The notes beneath the pieces are model-generated. The model was not told the origin of the DNA and ran no database searches. It worked only from the letters and a program-made list of their open reading frames with translations. Below, piece after piece: positions 44,241 to 53,004 of a stretch of DNA of 64,000 nucleotides (position 1 is the stretch's first letter; each line of letters begins with the position of its first letter). Source of the DNA: JASJBU01 sp963797085 (GTDB lineage: Bacteria; Pseudomonadota; Gammaproteobacteria; Chromatiales; Chromatiaceae); the NCBI GenBank assembly GCA_963797085.1, contig CAWCOA010000019.1, positions 62,001 to 126,000 on the forward strand. Reading direction: 5' to 3'. The position numbers and the translations under genes are program-made.

Positions 44241-44391
44241 ACCCAGCAGGTGAGTCATTCTAACGAACAAAATATACATGAATTCAACTCATTAAGAGTA
44301 GAATGGAGCGCTCAACTGCGGAATCTAGGTTTAACTAAAGCGCATATCGCTCATACGGAAAATGGTTCTTCCCCTGAGGATTGGAGCGTCT

Positions 44392-44960
44392 ATGAGATTA
44401 ACCGGCATTGCCCCTTTGATTGCAAGAATGAGGCTGGTTGTGTTTGTGGCTCTGATGATGTTTGCGTCGATTGCTGCCGCGAACGAATTTCGACTCCCCG
44501 AGGATCGAATTGAAGCCTTCCTGGAACTACTTCCCGGGTTCTGGCAGGGCGAGGCCATTGAAACCCCAGTGGGTTCGATGGCCTACGACATGCTTTTTCA
44601 CTCATGCGGTGATGGGGCCCTTGCGGGCGTAGCCAAGACTGAGCCTCTCTCCACTATTGGCAATTCAGCCACCGTGATAAGAATCTCTCGATTAGATTTC
44701 TCTCCACATTCGGCGGCAACCGCACACCTGTATTTCTGATACCCGATGCGCCTGACGGTACAATCTTGAATTTTTTTGCACCGCAACGCAAGATCCTGAC
44801 CCTGGGAATTACAGCCTCGGAGATTCAGCTAGACATCCGGGTTTTTCACCATAACAAACCCCATGTTCATATAAGGCTGACACGACCCCAAAGTCCCCCA
44901 GAGGAACATCTTCCGCATCACAGCTACATCAACAGTTGCAGGGAATCCGCAACAGAATAG
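44392..44960 (+). pseudogene. Exported protein of unknown function, frame-broken
   Basis: ATG at 44392 is preceded by TTGGAGCGTCT. A signal peptide (IARMRLVVFVALMMFASIAAA) leads to FRLPEDRIEAFLELLPGFWQ and GEAIETPVGSMAYDM. About base 44690 the frame shifts; the other frame continues with IRFLSTFGGNRTPVFLIPDA, NFFAPQRKILTLGITASEI and FHHNKPHVHIRLTR to a stop at 44960. The whole would be about 189 residues, a size and shape like small periplasmic lipocalin-type proteins, but I cannot name the family. Confidence 0.5.
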
Positions 44961-45055
44961 ACAATGCAAGCTTCCAGTGACTCTGTGCTAATCCCTCGGT
45001 GATCAGGGCACCCGTCTCAGCAAGCGGTTACAGAGGTCCCTCTCCCAGACTATTT

Positions 45056-45970
45056 TCAGTCGCGAAGAATACTGTAACGGGCTATCAACCGGCCTTCGCC
45101 TCCCGACGGGATTTCGACCACCTCATCCGCTGCGTTTGCCGTTTCCACACAGATCAAACGTTGGTAATCATCATCCTCCAGGTCAGCCATTTCAGCGGCA
45201 ATCTTGGACCATGGATTCCAAACCACAGCAGTCCGGCTACTGATCGATCTGATGAGAATGCGACGTCCCAGGACTGCATCAACAATTGCCAGGTCAGCCT
45301 GGACATCCTTGTAGATGCGATCGACCTCTCCAGTAACGGTCACAACCCCGACTTGAGTCTTCTCCTTGCCATTGTCGACTTTATCTAAATAGGAAAGATT
45401 CTCCAGCCCCTCAACCTTGACACTACTGATATCACCCACCTTGAAGTAGGTGTGAAGTGCCTGGGTGATACTGAATGAATTCTCCCCCACATTGTGCGTA
45501 ACCAGTCCCAGTGTGAGATCGTCACCGACCGTAATTTCCAGTGATAATTGGAAGGCTTGTGGCCAAATCTCTTGGGTTTCGTCACTATCCTTGAGACCCA
45601 GCACTACCTTTGTCTCCCCCTCCGGGGTTGTTGCCGTACTGACTACCGACCAGAGTCGATTGCGCACGAACCCATGACCGGGGCGCCCTTTCTCCTCAGG
45701 GTCCGGCCCAAACCAGGGCCAACAGATGGGAACACCGCCTTTGATCGCTTTTCCCTTCTTGTAGTAAGCCTTTCCACTAAGGAACAGGAGATCCTCAGGC
45801 TCGTTAGCCGGCCGGAACGATAGCACTTGCCCGGCATAGATGGAGATCAGCGCTGTGGCTTTTCCATTGTCGATTTCGATGAAAGGAAATCCCCCTTCGC
45901 CTTCGACGAAGCTGAGTTGATTTTGTATCGCGAAATCACTGTTCAGTTGTTTAATAGTTGCTGTCTTCAT
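45056..45970 (-). CDS. D-hexose-6-phosphate mutarotase (aldose 1-epimerase family)
   Basis: The 304-residue cytoplasmic enzyme shows AGQVLSFRPANEPEDLLFLS, the phosphate-site region GGVPICWPWFGPD, GHGFVRNRLW, ITQALHTYFKVGD with the catalytic His, and VCVETANAADE with the base Glu near the end. This is the YeaD-type family that interconverts anomers of glucose-6-phosphate. Length matches E. coli YeaD (294). It stands alone on the minus strand and could support sugar-phosphate flow into glycogen, but that is speculation. Confidence 0.9.
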   Translation of the reverse strand: MKTATIKQLNSDFAIQNQLSFVEGEGGFPFIEIDNGKATALISIYAGQVLSFRPANEPEDLLFLSGKAYYKKGKAIKGGVPICWPWFGPDPEEKGRPGHGFVRNRLWSVVSTATTPEGETKVVLGLKDSDETQEIWPQAFQLSLEITVGDDLTLGLVTHNVGENSFSITQALHTYFKVGDISSVKVEGLENLSYLDKVDNGKEKTQVGVVTVTGEVDRIYKDVQADLAIVDAVLGRRILIRSISSRTAVVWNPWSKIAAEMADLEDDDYQRLICVETANAADEVVEIPSGGEGRLIARYSILRD

Positions 45971-46097
45971 CTTCTGCTACATCCCTCTTGTTTTGCGCAT
46001 TCTACTGCTGCTGAAGATCCAGCACCACAGATTCTCCGTAGATAAATTTCCCCTCCATCGATTGTTTACAATCGGTGGCATTGGTTACGATGGACTT

Positions 46098-46577
46098 TCA
46101 AGCATTCAGATTTCGCCGCGCTATAGCTCTTATTTTCATGCACTTAAACGATAGGCTGGCGCCAAATTCCTGTACGAAGTTGACCTTTATCCAGGGTTGT
46201 AATGCTGTACCGTCAGTCAGAAAGCCACGGTTCTCCAAAGAAAAGGCTAAATCATAGATGGCATTCTGGTGGTTGAAACTGCTCATCCGGATCGCATCGC
46301 AATCCTGAAACTGCAGCACTATAACCTACGGGTGCTGCAAGGCACAGAGCTCGAATGACGCTTCAATGAGCGGTCCGTTCCAGACATTATCCTGCGGTCT
46401 GACATCACCCCGCCACAAGTTCAAGATAACAACTTACGCATCATGAAAGTTCGGCCATTGGCCATCATCGAGGATCAAAGCACTGTCTTCCACTTGTTCA
46501 ATCGGTAGAAATTCGGTCATTCTGAGTTGCTGAAGGCTGATTGTCAGACGATACGCTTTTGCTGGACGCGCGCCCAT
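46098..46577 (-). pseudogene. Imm50-like immunity protein gene with two in-frame stops
   Basis: From ATG 46577 to a TGA at 46098 one frame gives 159 codons with only two interruptions: TAA at codon 48 (46434-46436) and TAG at codon 84 (46326-46328). Residues around them read LILDDGQWPNFHDA-stop-VVILNL and ALQHP-stop-VIVLQFQD. WPNFHDA(E)V and SFNHQNAIYDL are hallmarks of immunity protein 50 (Imm50), which protects against polymorphic toxins. The stops would each need a single-base change from a sense codon (for example GAA to TAA). No toxin gene is nearby, so the immunity gene is an orphan that has decayed. Confidence 0.65.
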
Positions 46578-46583
46578 ATTGGA

Positions 46584-47579
46584 TCAACTCCAGACCATGG
46601 GGGGCTCATTCAGCAGTGCCGCCTGCTCACGTAGCGAAAGGACATGCTCCTCCCAGTAACCCGGGGTATTGAACCAGGGAAAAGCCAGCGGGAATGCCGG
46701 GTCTTCCCAGCGGGATGCGATCCAGGCGGCATAGTGGATCTGACGCATGGTGCGCAAGGCTTCGACTAGGTGCAGTTCGGCAGGATTGAAATCATAAAAC
46801 TGGCTGTAACCTTCCAGTAGATCAGTCAGGCGTGCGGTCATGTAAGCCCTATCGCCGGAGAGGAACATCCAGAGATCCTGTACTGCAGGCCCCATTCGGG
46901 CGTCGTCAAAATCGACGATGTGGGCCCCGGCGTCAGTCCAGAGGATATTCCCCGGATGGCAATCTCCATGCAGCCGGAGCAGCCGGATTTTACCGGCCCG
47001 CTCAAAACAGGCTGCTATCTGCTTGATGAGATCAGCAGTAAGGGTTGTATAGGCCTCGATCAGATAAGCCGGAATAAAATCATTCTCCAACAGGAAGCTG
47101 CGGGGCTTAGTGGCATAGCTCTCTATATCAACCTTGGGACGATGCTCAAAGGATTTGGCTGCACCAAATGCATGGATACGGGCGATAAACCGTCCCAACT
47201 GCTCCAGATGCTCCGGGTCATCCAGCTCAGGCGGCCTGCCGCCACGACAGGGGTAGAGGGCAAATCGATAAGGACCCTGCTTGTACAGGCTGGCACCTGA
47301 CTCGTCGACACAGGGAGGAATGACCGGTATCTCCTGTTCGGCCAGCGCCAGGGTGAATCGATGCTCTTCGATGATGGCTGCATCACTCCAACGCCCAGGC
47401 CGATAAAACTTCGCCACCAGCGGCGCGCCTTCTTCCACACCGATCTGGTAGACGCGGTTTTCGTAGCTGTTGAGAGCCAGGAAGCGCCCATCGCACTCGA
47501 TACCATGGCCTTCGACCGCATCCAGGATCTTATCCGGCGTAAGGTTTGCAAAGGCTGCTCCGGGTGATAGCTGATTCAT
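46584..47579 (-). CDS. srkA: Stress response kinase SrkA (YihE/RdoA type)
   Basis: The 331-residue protein has the aminoglycoside-phosphotransferase-like kinase fold: LNSYENRVYQIGVEEGAPLV (nucleotide-binding strands), VAKFYRPGRWSDAAI, the catalytic loop LHGDCHPGNILW and Mg-binding HIVDFDDARMGPAVQDLWMF. Length matches E. coli SrkA (328). SrkA counters envelope-stress-triggered death via MazEF in E. coli. It lies 12 bases after the next gene upstream on the strand (OmpA-like), so they may be read together. Confidence 0.92.
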   Translation of the reverse strand: MNQLSPGAAFANLTPDKILDAVEGHGIECDGRFLALNSYENRVYQIGVEEGAPLVAKFYRPGRWSDAAIIEEHRFTLALAEQEIPVIPPCVDESGASLYKQGPYRFALYPCRGGRPPELDDPEHLEQLGRFIARIHAFGAAKSFEHRPKVDIESYATKPRSFLLENDFIPAYLIEAYTTLTADLIKQIAACFERAGKIRLLRLHGDCHPGNILWTDAGAHIVDFDDARMGPAVQDLWMFLSGDRAYMTARLTDLLEGYSQFYDFNPAELHLVEALRTMRQIHYAAWIASRWEDPAFPLAFPWFNTPGYWEEHVLSLREQAALLNEPPMVWS

Positions 47580-47591
47580 GAATATTTCTGA

Positions 47592-48275
47592 TCAATATCT
47601 GGGGGATTCATAGGCCATGTCTTCCTTGCCCTCAATGATGGGCCGGACATAGATCTCAACCCTGCGGTTGCGTTGTTGACTGAGTTCGGAACCATTCGGC
47701 TCTCTGGGGTCCTCCTCTCCCCGGCCTTCGATCCGGATGCGGGATGCCGGCACTCCCAGGCGGTTCAACAGGGTTGCCACACTGCTGGCACGCCGTTCGG
47801 AAAGATGCAGATTGTACTCATCCGCACCTGCACTATCGGTATGACCGACAACATGCACCGCAGTTTGATTGTAGGTGATCAAATGATCCGCCATTTTCTT
47901 CAAGATGGGTTCGAAGGAATCCTTTATTTCTGCGCTATCGAATTCAAACAAGACTGCATCCTGCAGGTAGAGTTTGAGTGTATGGTCTTCCAATCGTTCG
48001 ATTTCCAGCTGATTATTCCGGCGCTCCTCATCCAGGCTTTTTTCCAGGGTTCTCTGTTGCTCATCCATATGGTTGCCCACCATGGCACCGGCGATTGCAC
48101 CAACCGTAACCCCCAACAATTTGGCCTCTTCATCCTCTAGCTGCTGACTTGCCGCAGCGCCGGCCAATGAACCGATGACGGCCCCGGTCTTCGCCTGGGC
48201 ATCCGGATCATCCGTCGCACAGGCAGACAGAGTTATCCCAACAACTATCACTGACACAGTTCTGATTCTGAACAT
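47592..48275 (-). CDS. OmpA-domain lipoprotein with glycine zipper
   Basis: Start at 48275 gives a lipobox (MFRIRTVSVIVVGITLSACA, Cys19). A glycine-zipper segment (TGAVIGSLAGAAAS, GVTVGAIAGAMVGNHMDEQ) and a coiled coil (EQQRTLEKSLDEERRN) precede the OmpA domain, with FEFDSAEIKDSFEPILKKMA, VVGHTDSAGADEYNLHLSERRA and RIRIEGRGEEDPREPNG binding peptidoglycan. It anchors the outer membrane to the cell wall. The YiaD-type arrangement is frequent in gammaproteobacteria. The ATG 48 bases upstream adds non-signal residues and was rejected. Confidence 0.9.
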   Translation of the reverse strand: MFRIRTVSVIVVGITLSACATDDPDAQAKTGAVIGSLAGAAASQQLEDEEAKLLGVTVGAIAGAMVGNHMDEQQRTLEKSLDEERRNNQLEIERLEDHTLKLYLQDAVLFEFDSAEIKDSFEPILKKMADHLITYNQTAVHVVGHTDSAGADEYNLHLSERRASSVATLLNRLGVPASRIRIEGRGEEDPREPNGSELSQQRNRRVEIYVRPIIEGKEDMAYESPRY

Positions 48276-48323
48276 CCTGAAATCGCCCCAAATTGTCTGA
48301 AAGAGATGAAGACAAAGACGCAT

Positions 48324-48359
48324 AAAAAAGGCAGGGACAGCAAATCTGACCCTGCCTTT
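48324..48359 (-). terminator. Rho-independent terminator
   Basis: On the minus strand a stem GGCAGGG ... CCCTGCC with a 13-base loop is followed by six T. It lies 25 bases after the stop of the Lys/Ala-rich membrane protein and should end that transcript before the OmpA-like gene. Confidence 0.75.
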
Positions 48360-48383
48360 CCTGAAACCTCCTGATGTTATCCG

Positions 48384-49916
48384 TTATTGGGGATAGCCAT
48401 AAGGGAGATAGCCTTGCGGGTATGGATTGCGTGCGGGATAGTCTTGATTGTTCCATCTCGGATATGCCGGTCTCTGCATCATGGATTTCCGCATCTCCCT
48501 GCGTTTCTGCATCATTTCATACATCGCCTTTCTTTCTGCTTCGGCCGCTTTACGCAGCTCATCGAATTCCTTCAGGATCTGGGTAGCGGATTCAGAACGC
48601 TGTTGACTATAGGGCTTGTCTGGAGTCGCGGGTGCTGCAGCGGCCTTGCTCTGTGGCACTTCAGTCGCCTCGGTTGCTTCGGTATTGCTGACAGGGGAAT
48701 CGGCGACTGGCGCAGCCTGGGTGCTCTCAACAGGTTCTGGGATTGACTCGACAGGTGCAGAGCTCACAGCAGGAGCTTTTTCGGCTTCACTGACAGCAGG
48801 CTCTATCGTTGTCTGTTCCGTAGCGATTGCCTGAGATTCGGCTGCCTCAGTGATGACTGGACTTTCACCAACAGCCGGCGCCGCAACATCCGCCTTTTCC
48901 GCGGCTTGTTCGTCTGCAGAAGTCTCGGAAGCCGGCTCTTCAGCGACCTGAGTATCCTCAGTAACAGGGGACATGACGGTTGGGACCGCAGCCTCTTCAG
49001 CAGAGTCAACGACAACCGCATGAGAGGTCGTTTCACCCTGGGCCTCAGCCACAGATTCACTGTCGGCTGCATTAGAAGCTTCGGTGCCGGCGGCCTGAAT
49101 TGTTGCCTGCTCATTTGCCGGCTGCCCTGAAGCAGTCTCTGATTGGCTCGACATTACGCTGCTCTGCACCTGCTCGACCGCCCCTGTTTCAGAACCGGGA
49201 TGCTTGGCCAGCGACCTGATATACATGAAGCCGATGATTACAATGAGTAACCAGAAAATGACTTTTGGCATAAAACCTGTCGAGCCATTGGATGTGGATG
49301 CCATGTGTTCGTCCTCTTTATTGGATTGGTTTTTGATAATCAATTCCGCAGTTACAATCTTACCCTCACTGGCTTGATCTTCTGCCTTTTTTGTTTTCGA
49401 TGAAACCTCTTCAGGTTTTGATATTTCTGGCGAAATAACGACTGGCTCGACGACGCTGGCCCCTGGTGTTTGACGCGCTCGAACCTCGGCTGGTGTTACG
49501 CTTTCTGGTTGACTGTATTTCTCTGCTTGTTCGTCAGTTACTGCCTGGACAGCCGTCTCTTCAACGCGCTTTTCCAGCGCGGCGGATGGTGTTTCCTTCA
49601 CCAGCTGGATCTTGATCTTGGCTGCTTCAGCCACATCGCCAGCAGGTGCTTCCGTTCCTGGACTTCCCTCTTTTATGACCGACGTTTTTTTCACCACCTT
49701 CTTTTTGCTGACGGCTTTTTTCTTGGCCGTCTTTTTCTTTGCGGCTTTTTTTGCGACTTTCTTTTTGACCACCTGCTTCTTGGCAGACTTTTTCTTGGCG
49801 GCCTTTTTCTTGACGACCTTCACCACATTCTGATCACTCAGGCGATCATCGGAAGTAGCGTCTCCACCATTCTGCTTAGTGTCGTTTTCAGATTCAACCA
49901 CGGTAAATATCCCCAT
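48384..49916 (-). CDS. Membrane protein with histone-H1-like Lys/Ala N-terminus
   Basis: The 510-residue protein has no known domain. Residues about 32-78 are alternating Lys/Ala/Val (VVKKKAAKKKSAKKQVVKKK and onwards), like the C-terminal tails of histone H1 or AlgP proteins. One transmembrane helix (VIFWLLIVIIGFMYIRSL) lies at about 215-235. The following 220 residues are Ala/Glu/Ser/Val-rich and acidic. The C-terminus is a charged helix (EFDELRKAAEAERKAMYEMM) and a Pro/Tyr tail (NPYPQGYLPYGYPQ). The basic part would be cytoplasmic and could bind DNA. A strong terminator follows. Confidence 0.75.
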   Translation of the reverse strand: MGIFTVVESENDTKQNGGDATSDDRLSDQNVVKVVKKKAAKKKSAKKQVVKKKVAKKAAKKKTAKKKAVSKKKVVKKTSVIKEGSPGTEAPAGDVAEAAKIKIQLVKETPSAALEKRVEETAVQAVTDEQAEKYSQPESVTPAEVRARQTPGASVVEPVVISPEISKPEEVSSKTKKAEDQASEGKIVTAELIIKNQSNKEDEHMASTSNGSTGFMPKVIFWLLIVIIGFMYIRSLAKHPGSETGAVEQVQSSVMSSQSETASGQPANEQATIQAAGTEASNAADSESVAEAQGETTSHAVVVDSAEEAAVPTVMSPVTEDTQVAEEPASETSADEQAAEKADVAAPAVGESPVITEAAESQAIATEQTTIEPAVSEAEKAPAVSSAPVESIPEPVESTQAAPVADSPVSNTEATEATEVPQSKAAAAPATPDKPYSQQRSESATQILKEFDELRKAAEAERKAMYEMMQKRREMRKSMMQRPAYPRWNNQDYPARNPYPQGYLPYGYPQ

Positions 49917-49998
49917 CTGAAGCAGTTACAATGCATGAATCCTAGCACACCGGAATTGAGTCTGCCTTTTGATGGCCATTCTCGCTGTAATGGATAAA

Positions 49999-50715
49999 TC
50001 ATCGTTCAACCGGCTCGGTCAACCAGCCAGCAATCCACCCAAAACTCACCTTATCTCCATCTTTGACAACCTGATACCAGTCTCCGCGTTTACCAGTAGC
50101 CGTTAATACAACATCTTTCTCAAGCATTCCGACCTCGCTAAATTTCTTACCAGGCCCAGAACGCAGATTGGCTTTATCTACAATGACGCGAATAGGTCTC
50201 CCCAACCATTTTTTAGCGGTCAATTCACCTAGTCGCTCCTGCACTTCAGATGAGCCTTGGAATATCATTGTCCGCACCATATCCTGGGCATCCTGGTGAC
50301 CACCGTTCGCTGCTTTGATATACCAGTCAAGGGCTGTTGCTGGATCTGCCTTGATACCTTCCCCATGGGTGTAAGCCAGACCTATGGCAAACTGCGCATC
50401 GGTATGGCCTTGGCTGGATGCCTGTGTCCACCAATGAATAGCTTGCTTCATATCGACCTTCAGGCCATTCCCGTTGGCATACAACCAACCTAAATGATAG
50501 GCCGCCTCAGCATGCCCCTGCATCGCAAGCGGACGCCAGAGACAGAAGGCCTCAGCGAAGTCACCCTTGTCCAGAAATGTCATACCTTGCTCGAAAGGCC
50601 CGGCATGCACAGCACGGCTCAGGAAGAGTGTAATTAATAGAAGAGTGGAGATATTCCGTAGCTTTACATGCTGACTCACAAATACTTCATCAACCCATGA
50701 AAAAAAAGCACGCAT
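49999..50715 (-). CDS. Exported Sel1-repeat protein with SH3 domain
   Basis: The protein (238 residues from the first ATG) has a hydrophobic signal (LLLITLFLSRAVHA) about 20 residues in, three Sel1-like repeats (AEAAYHLGWLYANGNGLKVD, TDAQFAIGLAYTHGEGIKAD, AATALDWYIKAANGG) and a bacterial SH3 domain at the end (NLRSGPGKKFSEVGMLEKD, GDWYQVVKDGDKVSFGWI). The start may be the GTG 36 bases in, which gives a tidier signal peptide. The function is likely protein-protein or cell-wall binding in the periplasm. Confidence 0.82.
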   Translation of the reverse strand: MRAFFSWVDEVFVSQHVKLRNISTLLLITLFLSRAVHAGPFEQGMTFLDKGDFAEAFCLWRPLAMQGHAEAAYHLGWLYANGNGLKVDMKQAIHWWTQASSQGHTDAQFAIGLAYTHGEGIKADPATALDWYIKAANGGHQDAQDMVRTMIFQGSSEVQERLGELTAKKWLGRPIRVIVDKANLRSGPGKKFSEVGMLEKDVVLTATGKRGDWYQVVKDGDKVSFGWIAGWLTEPVER

Positions 50716-50727
50716 CTTTACTGGAAA

Positions 50728-51477
50728 TTATTCAGCTGACTGCATTGACAGGAAGTGAGTCAGGAGATCTCTGACATGCTCCATACCAATCTTTAAGTTC
50801 AGCTCTATCTCGCTCATTTTAATGATTTGATTATTTTTACCTGCCGCCCAGTTTGCCACCACTGCGCAGCATGCATAGCAAATATCGAGTTCCCTGGCCA
50901 GAGAGGCTTCCGGCATACCGGTCATGCCAACAATACTGCAACCATCGGTGGCCATGCGGCTAATCTCCATTGCAGTCTCAAGGCGAGGGCCTTGAGTGGC
51001 GCCATAGGTACCCTCTGTAACGATCTGTCCGGCAATCTGTTCACCTGCTTTGATCAGGCGTTGACGTAATCCATGACAATAGGGATAGGTAAAGTCGATA
51101 TGCGTCACCTGGGACAATTCAGTATCGAAAAATGTATGGTCCCTGTCATAGGTGTAGTCGATGATCTGGTCGGGAATGACAATCTGACCAGGCGCCATCT
51201 CATCAGAAATACCTCCAACGGCAGCCACGCCGATAATCGTATCGACACCCGCATGCTGCAGTGCCCAGAGATTCGCACGATAGTTCACGCGATGGGGAGG
51301 GATGTTGTGCGCCGAACCATGGCGTGGCAGAAAGACCACTTCGTTGCCGGCGATTCTGCCATAGGTCAATGCCGCTGATGGTTCACCAAACGGGGTGTGT
51401 GAGACCTCCCGATGTATGAGTTCAAGGTCGGGAATTTTATCCAGGCCTGTCCCGCCGATTATGGCCAGTCTTGTCAT
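50728..51477 (-). CDS. S-methyl-5'-thioinosine/5'-thioadenosine phosphorylase family
   Basis: The 249-residue enzyme of the purine phosphorylase (PNP/MTAP) family has IIGGTGLDKIPDLE, the phosphate loop VFLPRHGSAHNIPPHRVNYRAN, GVAAVGGI, and the substrate region EGTYGATQGPRLETAMEISRMATDG with SIVGMTGMPEASLA. Length fits the gammaproteobacterial S-methyl-5'-thioinosine phosphorylases, which salvage the thioether after deamination of methylthioadenosine; methylthioadenosine phosphorylase cannot be excluded. It precedes the Sel1 gene by 12 bases and follows nagZ-hpt, all on the minus strand. Confidence 0.85.
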   Translation of the reverse strand: MTRLAIIGGTGLDKIPDLELIHREVSHTPFGEPSAALTYGRIAGNEVVFLPRHGSAHNIPPHRVNYRANLWALQHAGVDTIIGVAAVGGISDEMAPGQIVIPDQIIDYTYDRDHTFFDTELSQVTHIDFTYPYCHGLRQRLIKAGEQIAGQIVTEGTYGATQGPRLETAMEISRMATDGCSIVGMTGMPEASLARELDICYACCAVVANWAAGKNNQIIKMSEIELNLKIGMEHVRDLLTHFLSMQSAE

Positions 51478-51758
51478 CGAGTTTCTATTTGCTAACGGTT
51501 AAATGCCTGATGTTGCCTATGCGTATGGAAACAGAAACATAGCCAACGGTGCATCACGATCTCAATTGGTTAAGGGGAGGATGTTCTTTGGCTTAGTGTA
51601 ATCGAAAAAAGGCTCTTTTATAAGCTGACCTGCATCTTGACAGGCAAACTCAATGGCCGCTACCGACTTTTCCTCGCCCAGCATACGCTACGGAAGTGAG
51701 ATAAAAAAAAGGGGCCAAGGCCCCTTTCCAGTTCATTCGTTAGGTTCGAGCCGACTTG
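51478..51758. other. Intergenic region between phosphorylase and hemerythrin genes
   Basis: It contains the hemerythrin terminator at 51703-51727 and the upstream region of the phosphorylase gene. No other feature was recognised. Confidence 0.4.
51703..51727 (-). terminator. Strong rho-independent terminator
   Basis: The minus strand reads AAAGGGGCC TT GGCCCC followed by eight T. It lies about 30 bases after the hemerythrin stop and should end its transcript. The symmetry with A-tract on the other side means it could act in both directions. Confidence 0.8.
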
Positions 51759-52205
51759 TTAGCCTGCCGCAACCCTTGAGAATACACCTGACGACTCAAG
51801 CGTTGGGATCAGGATCGATTTTTCTCGCTCTATCCGTTCATCAATCATATCAAAGATCTCAAAGGTCTCTGCGACAAACTCTTTGGTAAAGTTGAAGTCA
51901 CAGTTCTTGAGCCATTTGTTGTAATAGTCGTCATACTGTTTGCGCATGGGTTTCTGGCCGTTCAGGAAACCCCAGGCCATAGATTTAAGCTTTGGATCCT
52001 CATGAATCAACAGGCCCGGATAGATCTCCTGGTCCTGGGATGTCATATGGCTTTTCATCTTGTCTGCAAGTTCACATAGCAGCCGATGAGTTGTCATGGC
52101 GTTGGGGCGTATTTTCAGCTGGTCTTCCGTCATCATGGCCCTCAGGTCATTAATCATATCCTGCATTTCGCCATGACTACCCTTTAAAATATCTATGGTG
52201 CTCAC
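51759..52205 (-). CDS. Hemerythrin-like HHE protein
   Basis: The 148-residue all-helical protein has candidate iron ligands in ILKGSHGEMQDMI, TTHRLLCELADKMKSHM, QDQEIYPGLL and near the C-terminus EIFDMIDERIEREKSIL. Hemerythrin-like proteins bind a di-iron site that senses oxygen or nitric oxide. The ligand spacing is not identical to classic DcrH type, so the site may bind iron differently. Single gene with its own terminator. Confidence 0.72.
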   Translation of the reverse strand: MSTIDILKGSHGEMQDMINDLRAMMTEDQLKIRPNAMTTHRLLCELADKMKSHMTSQDQEIYPGLLIHEDPKLKSMAWGFLNGQKPMRKQYDDYYNKWLKNCDFNFTKEFVAETFEIFDMIDERIEREKSILIPTLESSGVFSRVAAG

Positions 52206-52440
52206 TACTGAATCCTCCTTAGGAGATTGTGCTTCCCAACAAAGAATATGCTGAGTACAACTGCCAAACAGGCAAAAAAATAACGATATCCTGTTCTCTG
52301 TCAGGTTAACCTTCGCTTAGGTCAATAGTGGACCAATATTGTAAAAATAACAATAGGTACTTAATTTTATTAGCATTTTTGAATATTGATCTAGGATATA
52401 CCCAGCAAACTCCAGGCCAAATATCAGGGTTTTCCCTTGA

Positions 52441-53004
52441 TCAATCCTGGTCAGTCACCGCAAATATCCCTGCAGCGTTTCTTAAATAGCCTTTATAGTC
52501 CATCCCAAATCCAAAAACATACCGATCATCTACTTCCAAGCCAACAAAATCGGCCAGGAAGCCATTACCTCTGGTATGCCGTTTCTCCACCAACACTGCG
52601 CTATAGACAGCCTTTGCCCCCGCCTCCTGGCAGGACTTGACGATTTCTGCCAGAGTGACGCCTTCATCCAGAATGTCATCGAAGATGAGAATCGTCTCAT
52701 CTCGCAGGGAAATACTCGGCCGACCGATCCACTGCAGGTCCTGGCCGGAAATTTCACCCCGATAACGGGATGCGTGTATGTAGTCATGACGCAATGGGAA
52801 GCTGAGTCTGGTCAAGAGATGCCCCATGGGTATCAAAGCGCCATTAAGGACACAAAGTATTATGGGGTTTTCAGTGGCCAGTTTGGAGCTGATCTCTGTG
52901 GCCATTCTATCCAGTGACTGTTCCACAGCAGCTTGCGAGTAGAGCTGTTGCGCCTCGGCCAGAACTTGAGCGGCTTTTTCGGGGGTTATCATGGTCTCGC
53001 TCAC
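52441..53004 (-). CDS. hpt: Hypoxanthine-guanine phosphoribosyltransferase
   Basis: The 187-residue enzyme has CVLNGALIPMGHLLTRL (loop I), the PRPP motif ILIFDDILDEGVTLAEI, the Lys in VLVEKRHTRG, and the C-terminal VDDRYVFGFGMDYKGYLRN, which stacks on the base. It salvages hypoxanthine or guanine. A GTG start (VSETM) overlaps the nagZ stop (GTGA), so the two are coupled. Position next to nagZ and a thioinosine phosphorylase is typical for gammaproteobacteria. Confidence 0.92.
   Translation of the reverse strand: MSETMITPEKAAQVLAEAQQLYSQAAVEQSLDRMATEISSKLATENPIILCVLNGALIPMGHLLTRLSFPLRHDYIHASRYRGEISGQDLQWIGRPSISLRDETILIFDDILDEGVTLAEIVKSCQEAGAKAVYSAVLVEKRHTRGNGFLADFVGLEVDDRYVFGFGMDYKGYLRNAAGIFAVTDQD

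Noticed and set aside
46326..46436. Possible recoded stop codons in the Imm50-like gene
   Set aside because: One stop is TAA, which is not a known Sec/Pyl codon, and no recoding structure is visible; decay is simpler.
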